The notes under the pieces are model-generated. The model saw only the letters and a list, made by a program, of their open reading frames with translations. It made no database searches and was not told the origin of the DNA. Below are positions 21,987-30,426 of a stretch of 58,020 bases of DNA, one piece after another. Source of the DNA: Brevibacterium sp. UMB1308A (GTDB lineage Bacteria > Actinomycetota > Actinomycetes > Actinomycetales > Brevibacteriaceae); contig NZ_JASPDO010000017.1 of the NCBI RefSeq assembly GCF_030230605.1, positions 1-58,020 on the forward strand, in the 5' to 3' direction. Every line of letters starts with the position of its first letter. Within the stretch, counting starts at the first letter, position 1. The position numbers and the translations under genes are program-made.

Positions 21987-22739
21987 CTACAGAATGAGCG
22001 GTGTGATCAACGCTGCGGTCCACGCACCAATGAGCATGTGTGGCCCAAACGCAATGTTGCGACGTTTACCTAAGTACATGAGGAAATACACCAGGGCTGA
22101 CAGATTCATGATGACAAGTGCCACAATAAGTCCCCATTGGCTCGCTGTTCCGGCAACCATTCCCACGGGGATTGCGAGTTTCACATCGCCCAGACCAAGG
22201 GTTTCTTTGCCCAGGGCAAGGCCAAACAGGTAGACGATCGCGAAGATGACCACGGTGATTCCGGCTCCGGCGAGTCCTGCTAGTGCCGGGGTTGCTCCGC
22301 GTGCCCACAGTTGGTCAAAGGCGGACTGTTTGCTGGTCACGCCTAGCACCATGGACACCAGATAGGCCACGATCATGAGCCCTGTGACGGGTAGCACGAT
22401 CAGATTGGGTAGGCGGTGGAGGACGCTGTCGATCCAGAACAGCCACGCGGTTGCACCCGCGAAGACGCCTAGGGCGATGATGATGGGGATGTCGGCGTAG
22501 GTACGCGACATGAAAAGGGGCAGGAAGAACCCGGAAATCCAGGCGAGTACCAGCCCTGTTGCCGCCATGACGAAGGACACAAGCCATACGGGACGGTTGT
22601 CGGTGCGCAGGCCACGCAATAAGCGTAGGCCTGCTTCGTCGTTAATAAGTTTGGGGAAAATGAACCAAATGATGACGGATACGGCGATCGACGCTCCCAC
22701 CGCAAGAGACAGTCCTGCGACTAATGAGATGGACTCCAT
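21987..22739 (-). CDS. A24-type prepilin peptidase
   Basis: The 250-residue protein has about seven membrane helices and the two catalytic aspartates of the type IV prepilin peptidase family: D104 in WIDSVLHRLPN and D185 in GLGDVKLA. It lacks the cysteine-rich N-methylation domain of PilD, so it resembles the short archaeal or TadV-like form. Such enzymes cut the leader of pilins or pseudopilins at the membrane. No pilin gene is in the window, so its substrates must lie elsewhere. It is wedged between aroE (19-base overlap) and aroC (ten-base gap), a position often seen for this gene in actinobacteria. Confidence 0.88.
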   Translation of the reverse strand: MESISLVAGLSLAVGASIAVSVIIWFIFPKLINDEAGLRLLRGLRTDNRPVWLVSFVMAATGLVLAWISGFFLPLFMSRTYADIPIIIALGVFAGATAWLFWIDSVLHRLPNLIVLPVTGLMIVAYLVSMVLGVTSKQSAFDQLWARGATPALAGLAGAGITVVIFAIVYLFGLALGKETLGLGDVKLAIPVGMVAGTASQWGLIVALVIMNLSALVYFLMYLGKRRNIAFGPHMLIGAWTAALITPLIL

Positions 22740-23572
22740 GAGTCTCCTTTCGGTGGGGTGACGGGCGGGGTCAGGTTGACGGCTTCGTACATGGCAACCG
22801 TAACGCGGTGCACCTCTTCTGAGGTGAGCGACCTCCCGGTGACACCCACAAAGTGAACGAACTGAGCGACAGCCTGCTCCACTAACATTGCCAGGCCGGA
22901 GACCACCTCGGCTCCGGCGTCTCTAGCCTTCTCCCCCACTGAGCCGTGGGCGTACGCGACGTCTAACACGGTGGCAGAAAGCCGGGTGGGAACGTCCAAG
23001 TCCACCCCGGTGGGCAGGGTGCTCACAATGACGTCGTGGTCCCAGTTGATGTTCTCCAGGCCAGCGTGGGTGGCGTCCATGCCCAGTGATTGGGCGAGTT
23101 GGGCCAGGTCGGCGCGGGTCCGTTGGTTGCGGGCGTAAATGTCCACGGACGTGGTGCCCAGCTCTTTGAGGGCTACCAGCGCGCTGGTTGCTGTTGCACC
23201 GGACCCCACAACGGCCGCCGAGGTGGCAGAGGTTCGCAGGGCACCTACGATTCCAGCGACGTCGGTGTTGTAGACGGATGGCGTGGGGGTGTTGACGAAC
23301 GTGTTGGCGACCCGGGTTGCGGTCACGGTGGGGTCGATGTTCCAGTTTCGTTCGTGGGCTAGTTGAGCCAGGGTGGTTTTGAGCGGCATGGTGCACGACA
23401 TGCCCACGAGTTCGGGGTGGGCGTCGATGTGGCCGGCTAGTTGGTCTTCTGTGAGTTCAACTGAGCCGTACTGACCCGGGATGCCCAGCGCTGTGAGTGC
23501 TGCCGTGTGCAGGTCAGGTGATTTGGAGTGCGCGATGGGAGACCCTGCCACGCAGGCGTTAAAATTATCCAT
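22721..23572 (-). CDS. aroE: Shikimate dehydrogenase
   Basis: AroE reduces 3-dehydroshikimate to shikimate with NADPH. The 283-residue protein has the substrate motif GSPIAHSKSP (10-19), the catalytic K65 in TMPLK and D104 in YNTD, and the nucleotide-binding glycine loop VVGSGATATSA near 131-141. The usual GAGG form of that loop is here GSGAT, as in many actinobacterial AroE proteins. Its start overlaps the mltG stop by eight bases. With aroC, aroK and aroB it makes four of the seven shikimate steps in one operon. Confidence 0.93.
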   Translation of the reverse strand: MDNFNACVAGSPIAHSKSPDLHTAALTALGIPGQYGSVELTEDQLAGHIDAHPELVGMSCTMPLKTTLAQLAHERNWNIDPTVTATRVANTFVNTPTPSVYNTDVAGIVGALRTSATSAAVVGSGATATSALVALKELGTTSVDIYARNQRTRADLAQLAQSLGMDATHAGLENINWDHDVIVSTLPTGVDLDVPTRLSATVLDVAYAHGSVGEKARDAGAEVVSGLAMLVEQAVAQFVHFVGVTGRSLTSEEVHRVTVAMYEAVNLTPPVTPPKGDSWSPSH

Positions 23573-24692
23573 TCTTCTTACGGTGTTCGCGCAACCATTT
23601 GCGGAACTCTTCGACGTTCTTCTGGTGGTCTTTGTAGTTGCTGGCGAACTTCACGGTTCCTTCGTCAGGGTTGGTTGCGACGAAGAACTGCCAATCACCC
23701 TTGGCCGGGTTCAAGGCCGCACGAACGGCGGGTTCACCTGGCGAGTTGATGGGGCCTGGCATCCATCCTTTGTGCTTGTACGTGTTGTACGGGTTGTTGC
23801 TTTCGCGTTCTTCCTTTGTTGTGGTCAGGTCCTGACGCGCACCGTGAATGTAGGCCACGGTGGCGTCGGACTGGAGAAGCCCGCTGGTTTGAGACTTCTT
23901 GCCCACCCGGTTGACGAACACGCGCGCCACCTTGGCTTGCACCTCGGGGTCGCTGTTGGCTTCGATCTGCACCAGGCTGGCAAGTGTTAGGTAGTAGTGG
24001 GCGTCGTCGTGCGGGATGGCCAGCTTGTTGAGTTCGTCCTTGGTTTTGTTGACCATGTCTTGGACCAGCGCTTCTACCGGGCGTGACGGGTCGATGTCGT
24101 AGGTGGCCGGGTACAGGTAGCCTTCCAGGTTGGGCGCGTCGACGTCGAGGCCGTAGTCCTTGGGCTTCTTCTTGTCGATGGCCTTGTCGAGTTGTTGCTC
24201 GTTGACACCGGCTTTGATGGCGTTGGCCTTGATGGTTTTGATGGTGTGGCCTTCTGCCACGGTGAGCCGGTGGGCAGCGGTAGCTTCTTCCAGCACGTCG
24301 ACTGCGGCCTTGGAGCTCATGCGTTTGCGCATTTTGAACGTCCCGGCCTTGATGACGACGCCCCGGCTTTCGATCTCTTTGAGGAACGGGGACGCCGCTT
24401 GGATGACGTCTTCTTCAACCAACTGGTTGGCCACTTGGCTGGCGGATGCGCCGGGGATCACGGTGACGGTGACTTCACCTTCTCCTTCGCCTTCGTAGTC
24501 TTTTTTGGACTCGAAGAAACTGGAGAACGCGCCTGTTGCGGTGCTCACTGCGACAATTCCGCTGACACCGGCGACGAGTGCGAGCACTACAACGATGGCG
24601 GTGATGCGGCGACGCCGGATTTGCCGGGCGCGCCGACGCTGCCGGGCGTCCTTGCGAGTGCTCTTGTTTTCAAATACGTCGTCAATCCCCAC
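23565..24692 (-). CDS. mltG: Endolytic murein transglycosylase MltG
   Basis: MltG cuts nascent peptidoglycan strands at the membrane and is thought to set glycan length. I prefer the GTG at 24692 (MGIDDVFENKST, 375 residues), five bases after GAGGA; an earlier in-frame GTG at 24704 has no ribosome site. After a basic cytoplasmic segment comes one membrane helix (about 34-56), a LysM-like region, and the YceG domain. The catalytic glutamate lies in TLASLVQIEANSDPE (about residue 244), with QSDATVAYIHG and MPGPINSPGEPA near the end. The aroE-mltG-ruvX-alaS order is typical of the phylum. Confidence 0.94.
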   Translation of the reverse strand: MGIDDVFENKSTRKDARQRRRARQIRRRRITAIVVVLALVAGVSGIVAVSTATGAFSSFFESKKDYEGEGEGEVTVTVIPGASASQVANQLVEEDVIQAASPFLKEIESRGVVIKAGTFKMRKRMSSKAAVDVLEEATAAHRLTVAEGHTIKTIKANAIKAGVNEQQLDKAIDKKKPKDYGLDVDAPNLEGYLYPATYDIDPSRPVEALVQDMVNKTKDELNKLAIPHDDAHYYLTLASLVQIEANSDPEVQAKVARVFVNRVGKKSQTSGLLQSDATVAYIHGARQDLTTTKEERESNNPYNTYKHKGWMPGPINSPGEPAVRAALNPAKGDWQFFVATNPDEGTVKFASNYKDHQKNVEEFRKWLREHRKKNG

Positions 24693-25125
24693 TGTTGTCC
24701 TCACGTGCTAGAGCGTCGAGAGCTGTTTGCAGGATCACCACTGCGGCTTGCGCGTCCACGGTTTCGCGTCGTTGCTTAGACGTTTTTCCTGCTGCTTGGA
24801 GCATCAGGTGCGCTTGTGTAGTCGTAAAACGTTCATCCACGTACCTTACCGGGAGCCCAGTGCGGTCCACGATCTTTTGGGCGAAACGCCGAGCTTTGTC
24901 CGCTGACTGGCGCGCCTTGCCGTCCAAGGACGTGGGGTCGCCGATCACCAGTTCAACCGGGTCGACTTCCTCCACGATTTCTTGGATGCGTCGCAGGGCG
25001 AAGTTGTCACCACCTCGGCGGTTGACCACTTCAAGAGGTGAGGCGAGGATCCCGTCGGGGTCGCTGTGGGCGATTCCCACGCGCACGGCTCCAACGTCGA
25101 TCCCTAAGCGTCGGCCACGTCTCAC
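24682..25125 (-). CDS. ruvX: Holliday junction resolvase-like protein RuvX/YqgF
   Basis: The 147-residue RNase H-fold protein starts MRRGRRLGIDVGAVRVGIA, with the first catalytic aspartate in GIDVG. VIGDPTSLDG and YVDERFTTTQA are the other family blocks. Members act in pre-16S rRNA end processing and possibly junction resolution. The GTG start at 25125 overlaps the alaS stop. It overlaps mltG by up to 11 bases. Confidence 0.95.
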   Translation of the reverse strand: MRRGRRLGIDVGAVRVGIAHSDPDGILASPLEVVNRRGGDNFALRRIQEIVEEVDPVELVIGDPTSLDGKARQSADKARRFAQKIVDRTGLPVRYVDERFTTTQAHLMLQAAGKTSKQRRETVDAQAAVVILQTALDALAREDNSGD

Positions 25126-27776
25126 GAGTTCGCTACCTGGTCGCGCACTGCTTGAAGTGCTTCGGAGACCTTGGCGGCGTCCTGGCCGCCGCCCTGTGCG
25201 AGGTCGGGCTTGCCGCCTCCGCCGCCGCCCAGGGTCTTGCAGGCCGAGGTGACAAGAGCTCCGGCTTTTAGGCCGGCTTGCTGTGCGTCATGGCCTACAG
25301 CGATGACGACGGCGGGTTTGTCGTTGGCCAGTCCCACTGCTGCGATGACGTGGCTGGGGTCGTTCAGGCGGTTGCGCACGTCGAGGACGAAGGAGCGGAC
25401 GTCCGCGGCGTTTGCCACCTCACCGAGTTCAGTGGTGACGACGGTTGCGGGGCCGAGTTTCAGGGCGCTGGCGGCTGCGTCGGTTGCGCGGGCCAGGACC
25501 TTCTCCTGGTTGAGATGTGCGATGGTGCGTTCGGCTTCTTTGATGCGGTCCATGAGGCCGGTGACACGTTCGTAGACGTCTGGGCCGGGCACCTTGAGCA
25601 GTTCTGACAGCTGGGCCACGGTGGCGCGTTCGCGGGCCAGTTGTTTCATAGCGTCGAGTCCCACACTGGCTTCGATGCGACGGGTGCCGGAGCCCACGGA
25701 GGCTTCGCTGGTCAGCGAGATGGGGCCGATTTCTGCGGTGCGGGTGACGTGCGTTCCTCCACAGAGTTCACGCGACCAGGTGCCGTTGATGTCGACCACA
25801 CGCACGATTTCTGGGTAGCGTTCACCGAACAGGGCCATGGCACCGGACTTCTTGGCTTCTTCGAAGGGCAGGAAGTCGTAGCCCACTTCGAAGTTGTCGC
25901 GGACTGCGGTGTTGGCGCATTCTTCGATTTCTTGGCGAGCGGCTGGGCTGAGTGCTTCTGGGTACGAGTAGTCGAAGCGCAGGTAGCCGGGGTTGTTCAG
26001 CGATCCGGCCTGGGTGGCGTTTGACCCCAGGACTTCACGCAGAGCGGCGTGGATGAGGTGGGTTGCTGAGTGCGCCTGTTGGGCTTGGTAGCGGTGGTCT
26101 GGGTCGACCTGCGCGGTAATGAGGGCGCCGGTTTCCAGTTCACCGGTTTCTACCGTGACCTTGTGCGTGGGCAGCCCGGCGAGGATGTTCTGAACGTCGG
26201 TGACGCGGGCTTTGAGGTCAGGGCCGGTGAGGTGGCCGATGTCAGCAGTTTGACCACCGGATTCAGCGTAGAACGGGGTGATGTCCAGGACTACGTCGAC
26301 GGTGTCACCGGCGCGGGCCACGGGAACGGCTTCACCGTCCTTGACGATGCCACGCACGGTGGCAAAGGTGTTGAGGTTGTCGTAGCCCACAAATTCCGAG
26401 GTGCCGGCTTCGAGCAGGTGGGAGTAAGCGGTGAGGTTCGCTCCCCCGCCCTTCTTGGACTTCGCGTCAGCTTTAGCGCGCTGGCGCTGTTCTTCCATGT
26501 GGGCTTTGAAGCCGTCAACGTCGACTTCCACGCCTGCCTCGTGGGCCATTTCCACGGTGAGGTCGATTGGGAAGCCGTGGGTGTCGTGGAGGGTAAATGC
26601 CACGGCGCCGTCGATAGTGCCACCTTTGCCCACCTCGGCGACGGTGCGGGTGAGCAGCTGGGTGCCAGATTCCAGGGTGCGCAGGAACGCGGTTTCTTCC
26701 GCGTAGGCGATCTTGGAGATGCGGTCGAAGTCGGTGTCGAGTTCCGGGTAGGACTGCTTCATAGCGTCTTTGGAGACGGGAAGCAGGTGTGGGAGCACGG
26801 GTTGGGTGACTCCCAGCAGGCGCATGGCGCGGATGGAGCGGCGTAGCAGGCGGCGCAGGATGTAGCCGCGGCCTTCGTTGCCGGGGCGCACGCCGTCGCC
26901 GATGATGACGAGGGCGGAGCGGACGTGGTCGGCGACAACACGCATGCGGACGTCGTCGTCGTGGTTGGCGCCGTATGCGCGGCCGGAGAGCTCTTCGGCC
27001 TTCTTGATGACAGGGTAGACCTCGTCGATTTCGTACATGTTCTCGACACCTTGCTTGAGGAACGCCACGCGCTCCAGGCCCATGCCGGTGTCGATGTTTT
27101 TAGCGGGCAGGTCGCCTTTGATGTCGAAGTCGACTTTGGTGCGGACCTCGGAGAGTTCGAACTCCATGAAGACGAGGTTCCAGATTTCGATGTAGCGGTC
27201 TTCGTCGGCTACTGGGCCGCCTTCTTTGCCGTATGCGGGGCCGCGGTCGTAGTAGATTTCGGAGCAGTAGCCGCCGGGGCCGGGTTGGCCGGTGTGCCAG
27301 AAGTTGTCTTCGTTGCCGCGCATTTGGATGCGTTCGCGGGGCATGCTGGTTTCTTCGAGCCACAGGTCGATTGAGGCCGCGTCGTCTTCGTGGACGGTGA
27401 CCCACAGGCGGTTGGGGTCAAAGCCCAGGCCACCTTTGTCTTCTGGGGTGGTGAGCAGTTCCCAGGCCATGGAGATGGCTTCGCTCTTGAAGTAGTCGCC
27501 AAAGCTGAAGTTTCCGTTCATTTGGAAGAACGTGCCGTGGCGGGTGGTTTGGCCTACTTCTTCGATGTCTGCGGTGCGCACGCATTTTTGCACGGAGGTG
27601 GCGCGTGGGAAGGGGGCGGGTTCGCGGCCGGTGAGGTATGGGATGAACTGCACCATGCCGGCAATGTTGAAGAGGATGGAGGGATCGGATGAGATCACGG
27701 ACGCAGATGGCACCACGGTGTGGCCTTTGGATTCGAAGAATTCCAGCCAGCGGCGCTTAATTTCTGCGGTCTTCAT
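25122..27776 (-). CDS. alaS: Alanyl-tRNA synthetase
   Basis: AlaS charges tRNA-Ala and edits mischarged serine or glycine. I chose the ATG at 27776 (MKTAEIKRRWLEFFESKGH, 884 residues), which has a GGAAGGA ribosome site; an upstream ATG at 27830 has none. The class II catalytic core is N-terminal, with the ATP and alanine motifs around PFPRATSVQKCVR and GTFFQMNGNFSFGDYF. The editing site has HSATHLIHAAL and CGGTHV, and the C-terminal DHHA1 domain ends with a glycine run (LGGGGGGKPDLAQGGG). It is the first gene of the long minus-strand block. Confidence 0.98.
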   Translation of the reverse strand: MKTAEIKRRWLEFFESKGHTVVPSASVISSDPSILFNIAGMVQFIPYLTGREPAPFPRATSVQKCVRTADIEEVGQTTRHGTFFQMNGNFSFGDYFKSEAISMAWELLTTPEDKGGLGFDPNRLWVTVHEDDAASIDLWLEETSMPRERIQMRGNEDNFWHTGQPGPGGYCSEIYYDRGPAYGKEGGPVADEDRYIEIWNLVFMEFELSEVRTKVDFDIKGDLPAKNIDTGMGLERVAFLKQGVENMYEIDEVYPVIKKAEELSGRAYGANHDDDVRMRVVADHVRSALVIIGDGVRPGNEGRGYILRRLLRRSIRAMRLLGVTQPVLPHLLPVSKDAMKQSYPELDTDFDRISKIAYAEETAFLRTLESGTQLLTRTVAEVGKGGTIDGAVAFTLHDTHGFPIDLTVEMAHEAGVEVDVDGFKAHMEEQRQRAKADAKSKKGGGANLTAYSHLLEAGTSEFVGYDNLNTFATVRGIVKDGEAVPVARAGDTVDVVLDITPFYAESGGQTADIGHLTGPDLKARVTDVQNILAGLPTHKVTVETGELETGALITAQVDPDHRYQAQQAHSATHLIHAALREVLGSNATQAGSLNNPGYLRFDYSYPEALSPAARQEIEECANTAVRDNFEVGYDFLPFEEAKKSGAMALFGERYPEIVRVVDINGTWSRELCGGTHVTRTAEIGPISLTSEASVGSGTRRIEASVGLDAMKQLARERATVAQLSELLKVPGPDVYERVTGLMDRIKEAERTIAHLNQEKVLARATDAAASALKLGPATVVTTELGEVANAADVRSFVLDVRNRLNDPSHVIAAVGLANDKPAVVIAVGHDAQQAGLKAGALVTSACKTLGGGGGGKPDLAQGGGQDAAKVSEALQAVRDQVANS

Positions 27777-27854
27777 GTGTGTCCTTCCCTGTTTGGCGGT
27801 GCCTTGAGCGCTGCGCGTCCCGTGTTCCACGGATGATGCATACAGGCCACACCG

Positions 27855-27883
27855 ATTCTAGTAGAGACCAGGCCTGATGTGCA
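27855..27883 (-). promoter_or_regulatory. Candidate alaS promoter
   Basis: On the minus strand a TAGAAT box (27855-27860) lies 17 bases downstream of TGCACA (27878-27883). These match the -10 and -35 consensus at five of six and four of six bases. Transcription would start about 70 bases before the alaS ATG. No other promoter of this quality is evident upstream of the core block. This is pattern matching only. Confidence 0.4.
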
Positions 27884-27914
27884 CGGTTGTCTGCGTACAT
27901 GACAAAATAAGCGT

Positions 27915-28697
27915 GTGGCACAAACATATTTGGAATCTCTTGGTCTTCTTCCTGATTGGAATGACACCCTTTCATTACTGAGCCAAGGCACGCTCTTAAG
28001 CGTGGACGCCCCCGACTTCACCCATATGGCCGCCTACGTAGATCCGTCAGGGGCCACATTTTCTGTATACGAGTCGTTAGACGGTAGGTTCGACAATTCT
28101 GTTTCGGTGACGGGTCCTGCTCATGTACCTGTTGACGCGTGGCAGCCGATCCCTGGTTTAGCTGTGATGAATGTATATGAACCTGATGGTTCTCTGTTCA
28201 CTAAAGTGCTGGTCTGGGTGGATGATCCGTTTATGTATCCGGTTTATGCGCGAGACGACGTCGGTGAGCCTGAACCATATCCTTCGTACTGTCTTGGTGC
28301 CGTCGCCGCTGATGTTGAAGTGTTTGAGTCAGTTGATGACTGGCGCGCCCAGCAGACACCCATTGATGCTTCGTCTCTGGCCGACCAGGCTGACGGGATG
28401 CCCAGTGAAATTACGTTGGGGCCAACGTTCATTGCCAGCCCGGGGCTGTTTCACTTTTCGACCGGAGCGGCTGAGCTAGAAGAGTTGAGTTCGGCCAGCA
28501 TTTTTAAAGCGGTGTGCGTAGAGGTTGAGGTGGTGACCAATCAACTCACGGGTAAGCAGTGGTACCGCGTCGTTGCCGATTGCGGCATGATGGTCAACCT
28601 GGCGCTTCCGATTGATATTGAGCCTGCTCCGCGGCCCGGTTCTGTAGTGGACGGAACAGCGTTCTTGACCGGCACCACTGGCTTCTGGAGGCAGTAG
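27915..28697 (+). CDS. Uncharacterised 260-residue protein divergent from alaS
   Basis: I do not recognise this protein. It is 260 residues, acidic, with no signal peptide, no membrane helix and no obvious catalytic motif. It is rich in short strands (SVDAPDFTHMAAYVDPSG, VEVVTNQLTGKQWYRVVAD), suggesting a soluble beta-rich fold. The GTG start at 27915 (MAQTYLESLGLLPDW) has no clear ribosome site, so it may be translated from a leaderless or short-leader mRNA. It is divergent from alaS and its codon use is close to the core genes, so it may belong to the host backbone rather than the island that follows. Confidence 0.7.
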   Translation: MAQTYLESLGLLPDWNDTLSLLSQGTLLSVDAPDFTHMAAYVDPSGATFSVYESLDGRFDNSVSVTGPAHVPVDAWQPIPGLAVMNVYEPDGSLFTKVLVWVDDPFMYPVYARDDVGEPEPYPSYCLGAVAADVEVFESVDDWRAQQTPIDASSLADQADGMPSEITLGPTFIASPGLFHFSTGAAELEELSSASIFKAVCVEVEVVTNQLTGKQWYRVVADCGMMVNLALPIDIEPAPRPGSVVDGTAFLTGTTGFWRQ

Positions 28698-28729
28698 GCA
28701 CGGCTTTCAATTACAATGATTTACAACAT

Positions 28730-28780
28730 GACCGGTTCCGCTACCCGTTTTCGCGGGAGTCCAGGGCCGGTCTTCGTTGT
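28730..28780. terminator. Hairpin between convergent genes
   Basis: A nested hairpin lies 33 bases after the 260-residue gene. The outer arms are GACCGG (28730-28735) and CCGGTC (28767-28772), the inner arms CCCG (28744-28747) and CGGG (28754-28757). The following bases are moderately T-rich (TCTTCGTTGT). It lies between convergent genes and probably ends transcription from at least one side. Confidence 0.4.
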
Positions 28781-28866
28781 ACACACTGGTCTGACCCTTT
28801 TGGCTGGCATGGACGTGCGTGACATCTTCCAAACACACGAATCATCAGAACAAACTGGTTTCGTCG

Positions 28867-30426
28867 CTATCGATCATATTTTGCAGCGACATGCGGCTCT
28901 GATCTAAGAATTTCGAACGCACAGCGCAGAGCCAGTTTCTCTTTGTGGTCATCGAAGGAGAAGGACAAAAGCTTCGCGACTGTCTGCAGACGCTGACTTA
29001 CTGTGTTGCGGTGTATGTGAAGCCGTTGCGAAGTTTCGCTGAGGTTGGATTCGCATTGTAAATATGTATCCAGCGTTCTGAACAGCTCTGAGTTTGGGTG
29101 GTCGACGAGCAACCGGACTTTTGCCTGTGCTTGCTTGAAAGCTAATGGACCACCTAGGACGTGCACTAGCAAGGGGTCATCGACTTGATGGCTTTGGATA
29201 TGAACTTTAGACCCCACTGAGTTCGCCTTGGCGTGTCTGTGCAATCGTCTCGCTTCGAGAACTGCGAGACCGAGTCCCCGTGCTCCAAACTGAGGAAAGG
29301 ATACCGCAAGGAAGGATAGATGCTTGCGTGGAGGAACTAATTTTTCAGACGCCGTGTAGAGATCGGAATAGGGTATCTCACTCTCATCAGATAAAGAGAA
29401 GATGAAACAAATCTCATTGGCTCCATGCAGCACCCAGTTGCCTTCCCCTAAATTAATATGCAGGGTTTGTCGCAATAACTTGAGAGATGGATCAGAAAGT
29501 TCGGGGTGTGAAATATCTGCCCACACCGCTATGTGCCACGCGGTAGTTTTCCAACCATACTCATGAGCCTGGACGGCAAGGAGATCCTGAGCCGTTGGAT
29601 CTTCGACGGATGCCAGTGCGGTGAGGAGATCCATTTTTCGTACTTGATCTTCAACCAGTTCCTCATGACGGTTGAGAACCCAGGGTCTTAAACAGAGGGT
29701 TGCATATTTGGAATATAAATTTAAACGTGCCTTCAATCTACGAGATGGCGGGTACGGCCACCGGGCTTCGAGACGAAAAACTTCGTTGCGCGACGAAAAC
29801 AACTCTGAGACTTCCCTAGGCTGAATCTGTGCGCTCAAGGCACTTTTTTTACGGGAAGAAGTGAAGATCGGCTCGTCTCTCTTGCTGGAAGTCAGGTACA
29901 AACTGGCTCCGAGCCTATTTGCGAAAAGATCCATCAGTAATTGGGGGTCATCTAAATAGGCGGAGTTCGACGCTAAAAGTGTCGGCAATTCCGGATCGGC
30001 AGATTCATTCGCCGTGAAATAACTTACGACTTCAGTGAATGATTCAACGGCAGAAGAATCAGACACAAAGACGATCGGTAAACGTGTCTTCTTCGCGAGA
30101 TCTAAGGTCGTTGGCGGCAAATACTGACTGGGAGTTGTTCCTACTAGGAAGACCGCTCCCACACCTTGGCGCACAAGGGACGGAATGAGAAACTCGAGTA
30201 CCGGAGAGTGATCTTCCGGAAGAATCGCCAGCGAGTAGCCACTCTTCTCACCGTTAGGAGTCCAAAAAGTGGGGGCGCCATTTCGATCATAGGTTCCTAG
30301 ACCGATAGCGTTGATTTCTCTGTCTAACACATCACCGCCCCACAGCACCTCAAACTGGGAACGAAATACCTCGTGGAGAATTTCTAGACAGGATGGGTTA
30401 TCCAGTTTTTCTTCCATTGAATTCAC
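28867..30426 (-). CDS. PucR-type transcriptional regulator
   Basis: The 519-residue protein ends in the PucR-family C-terminal helix-turn-helix: LDTYLQCESNLSETSQRL followed by HIHRNTVSQRLQTVAKLL. The N-terminal half (VGAVFLVGTTPSQYLPPTT, KKTRLPIVFVSD) resembles the PucR ligand-sensing domain. PucR regulators control purine and related nitrogen catabolism. It overlaps the upstream DUF917 gene (GTGA), and both are divergent from the permease operon, so this is the likely local regulator. The start is a GTG at 30426 or an ATG at 30417. Composition is clearly more AT-rich than the core block, suggesting transfer. Confidence 0.85.
   Translation of the reverse strand: MNSMEEKLDNPSCLEILHEVFRSQFEVLWGGDVLDREINAIGLGTYDRNGAPTFWTPNGEKSGYSLAILPEDHSPVLEFLIPSLVRQGVGAVFLVGTTPSQYLPPTTLDLAKKTRLPIVFVSDSSAVESFTEVVSYFTANESADPELPTLLASNSAYLDDPQLLMDLFANRLGASLYLTSSKRDEPIFTSSRKKSALSAQIQPREVSELFSSRNEVFRLEARWPYPPSRRLKARLNLYSKYATLCLRPWVLNRHEELVEDQVRKMDLLTALASVEDPTAQDLLAVQAHEYGWKTTAWHIAVWADISHPELSDPSLKLLRQTLHINLGEGNWVLHGANEICFIFSLSDESEIPYSDLYTASEKLVPPRKHLSFLAVSFPQFGARGLGLAVLEARRLHRHAKANSVGSKVHIQSHQVDDPLLVHVLGGPLAFKQAQAKVRLLVDHPNSELFRTLDTYLQCESNLSETSQRLHIHRNTVSQRLQTVAKLLSFSFDDHKEKLALRCAFEILRSEPHVAAKYDR

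Noticed and set aside
27777..27830. Longer alaS start at 27830
   Set aside because: The family start MKTAEIKRRW and a GGAAGGA ribosome site are at 27776; the extra 18 residues have no support.
28716..28907. 63-codon plus-strand frame after the 260-residue gene
   Set aside because: It covers the terminator-like hairpin at 28730-28780, overlaps the end of the PucR-type gene, has no ribosome site and no protein-like pattern.
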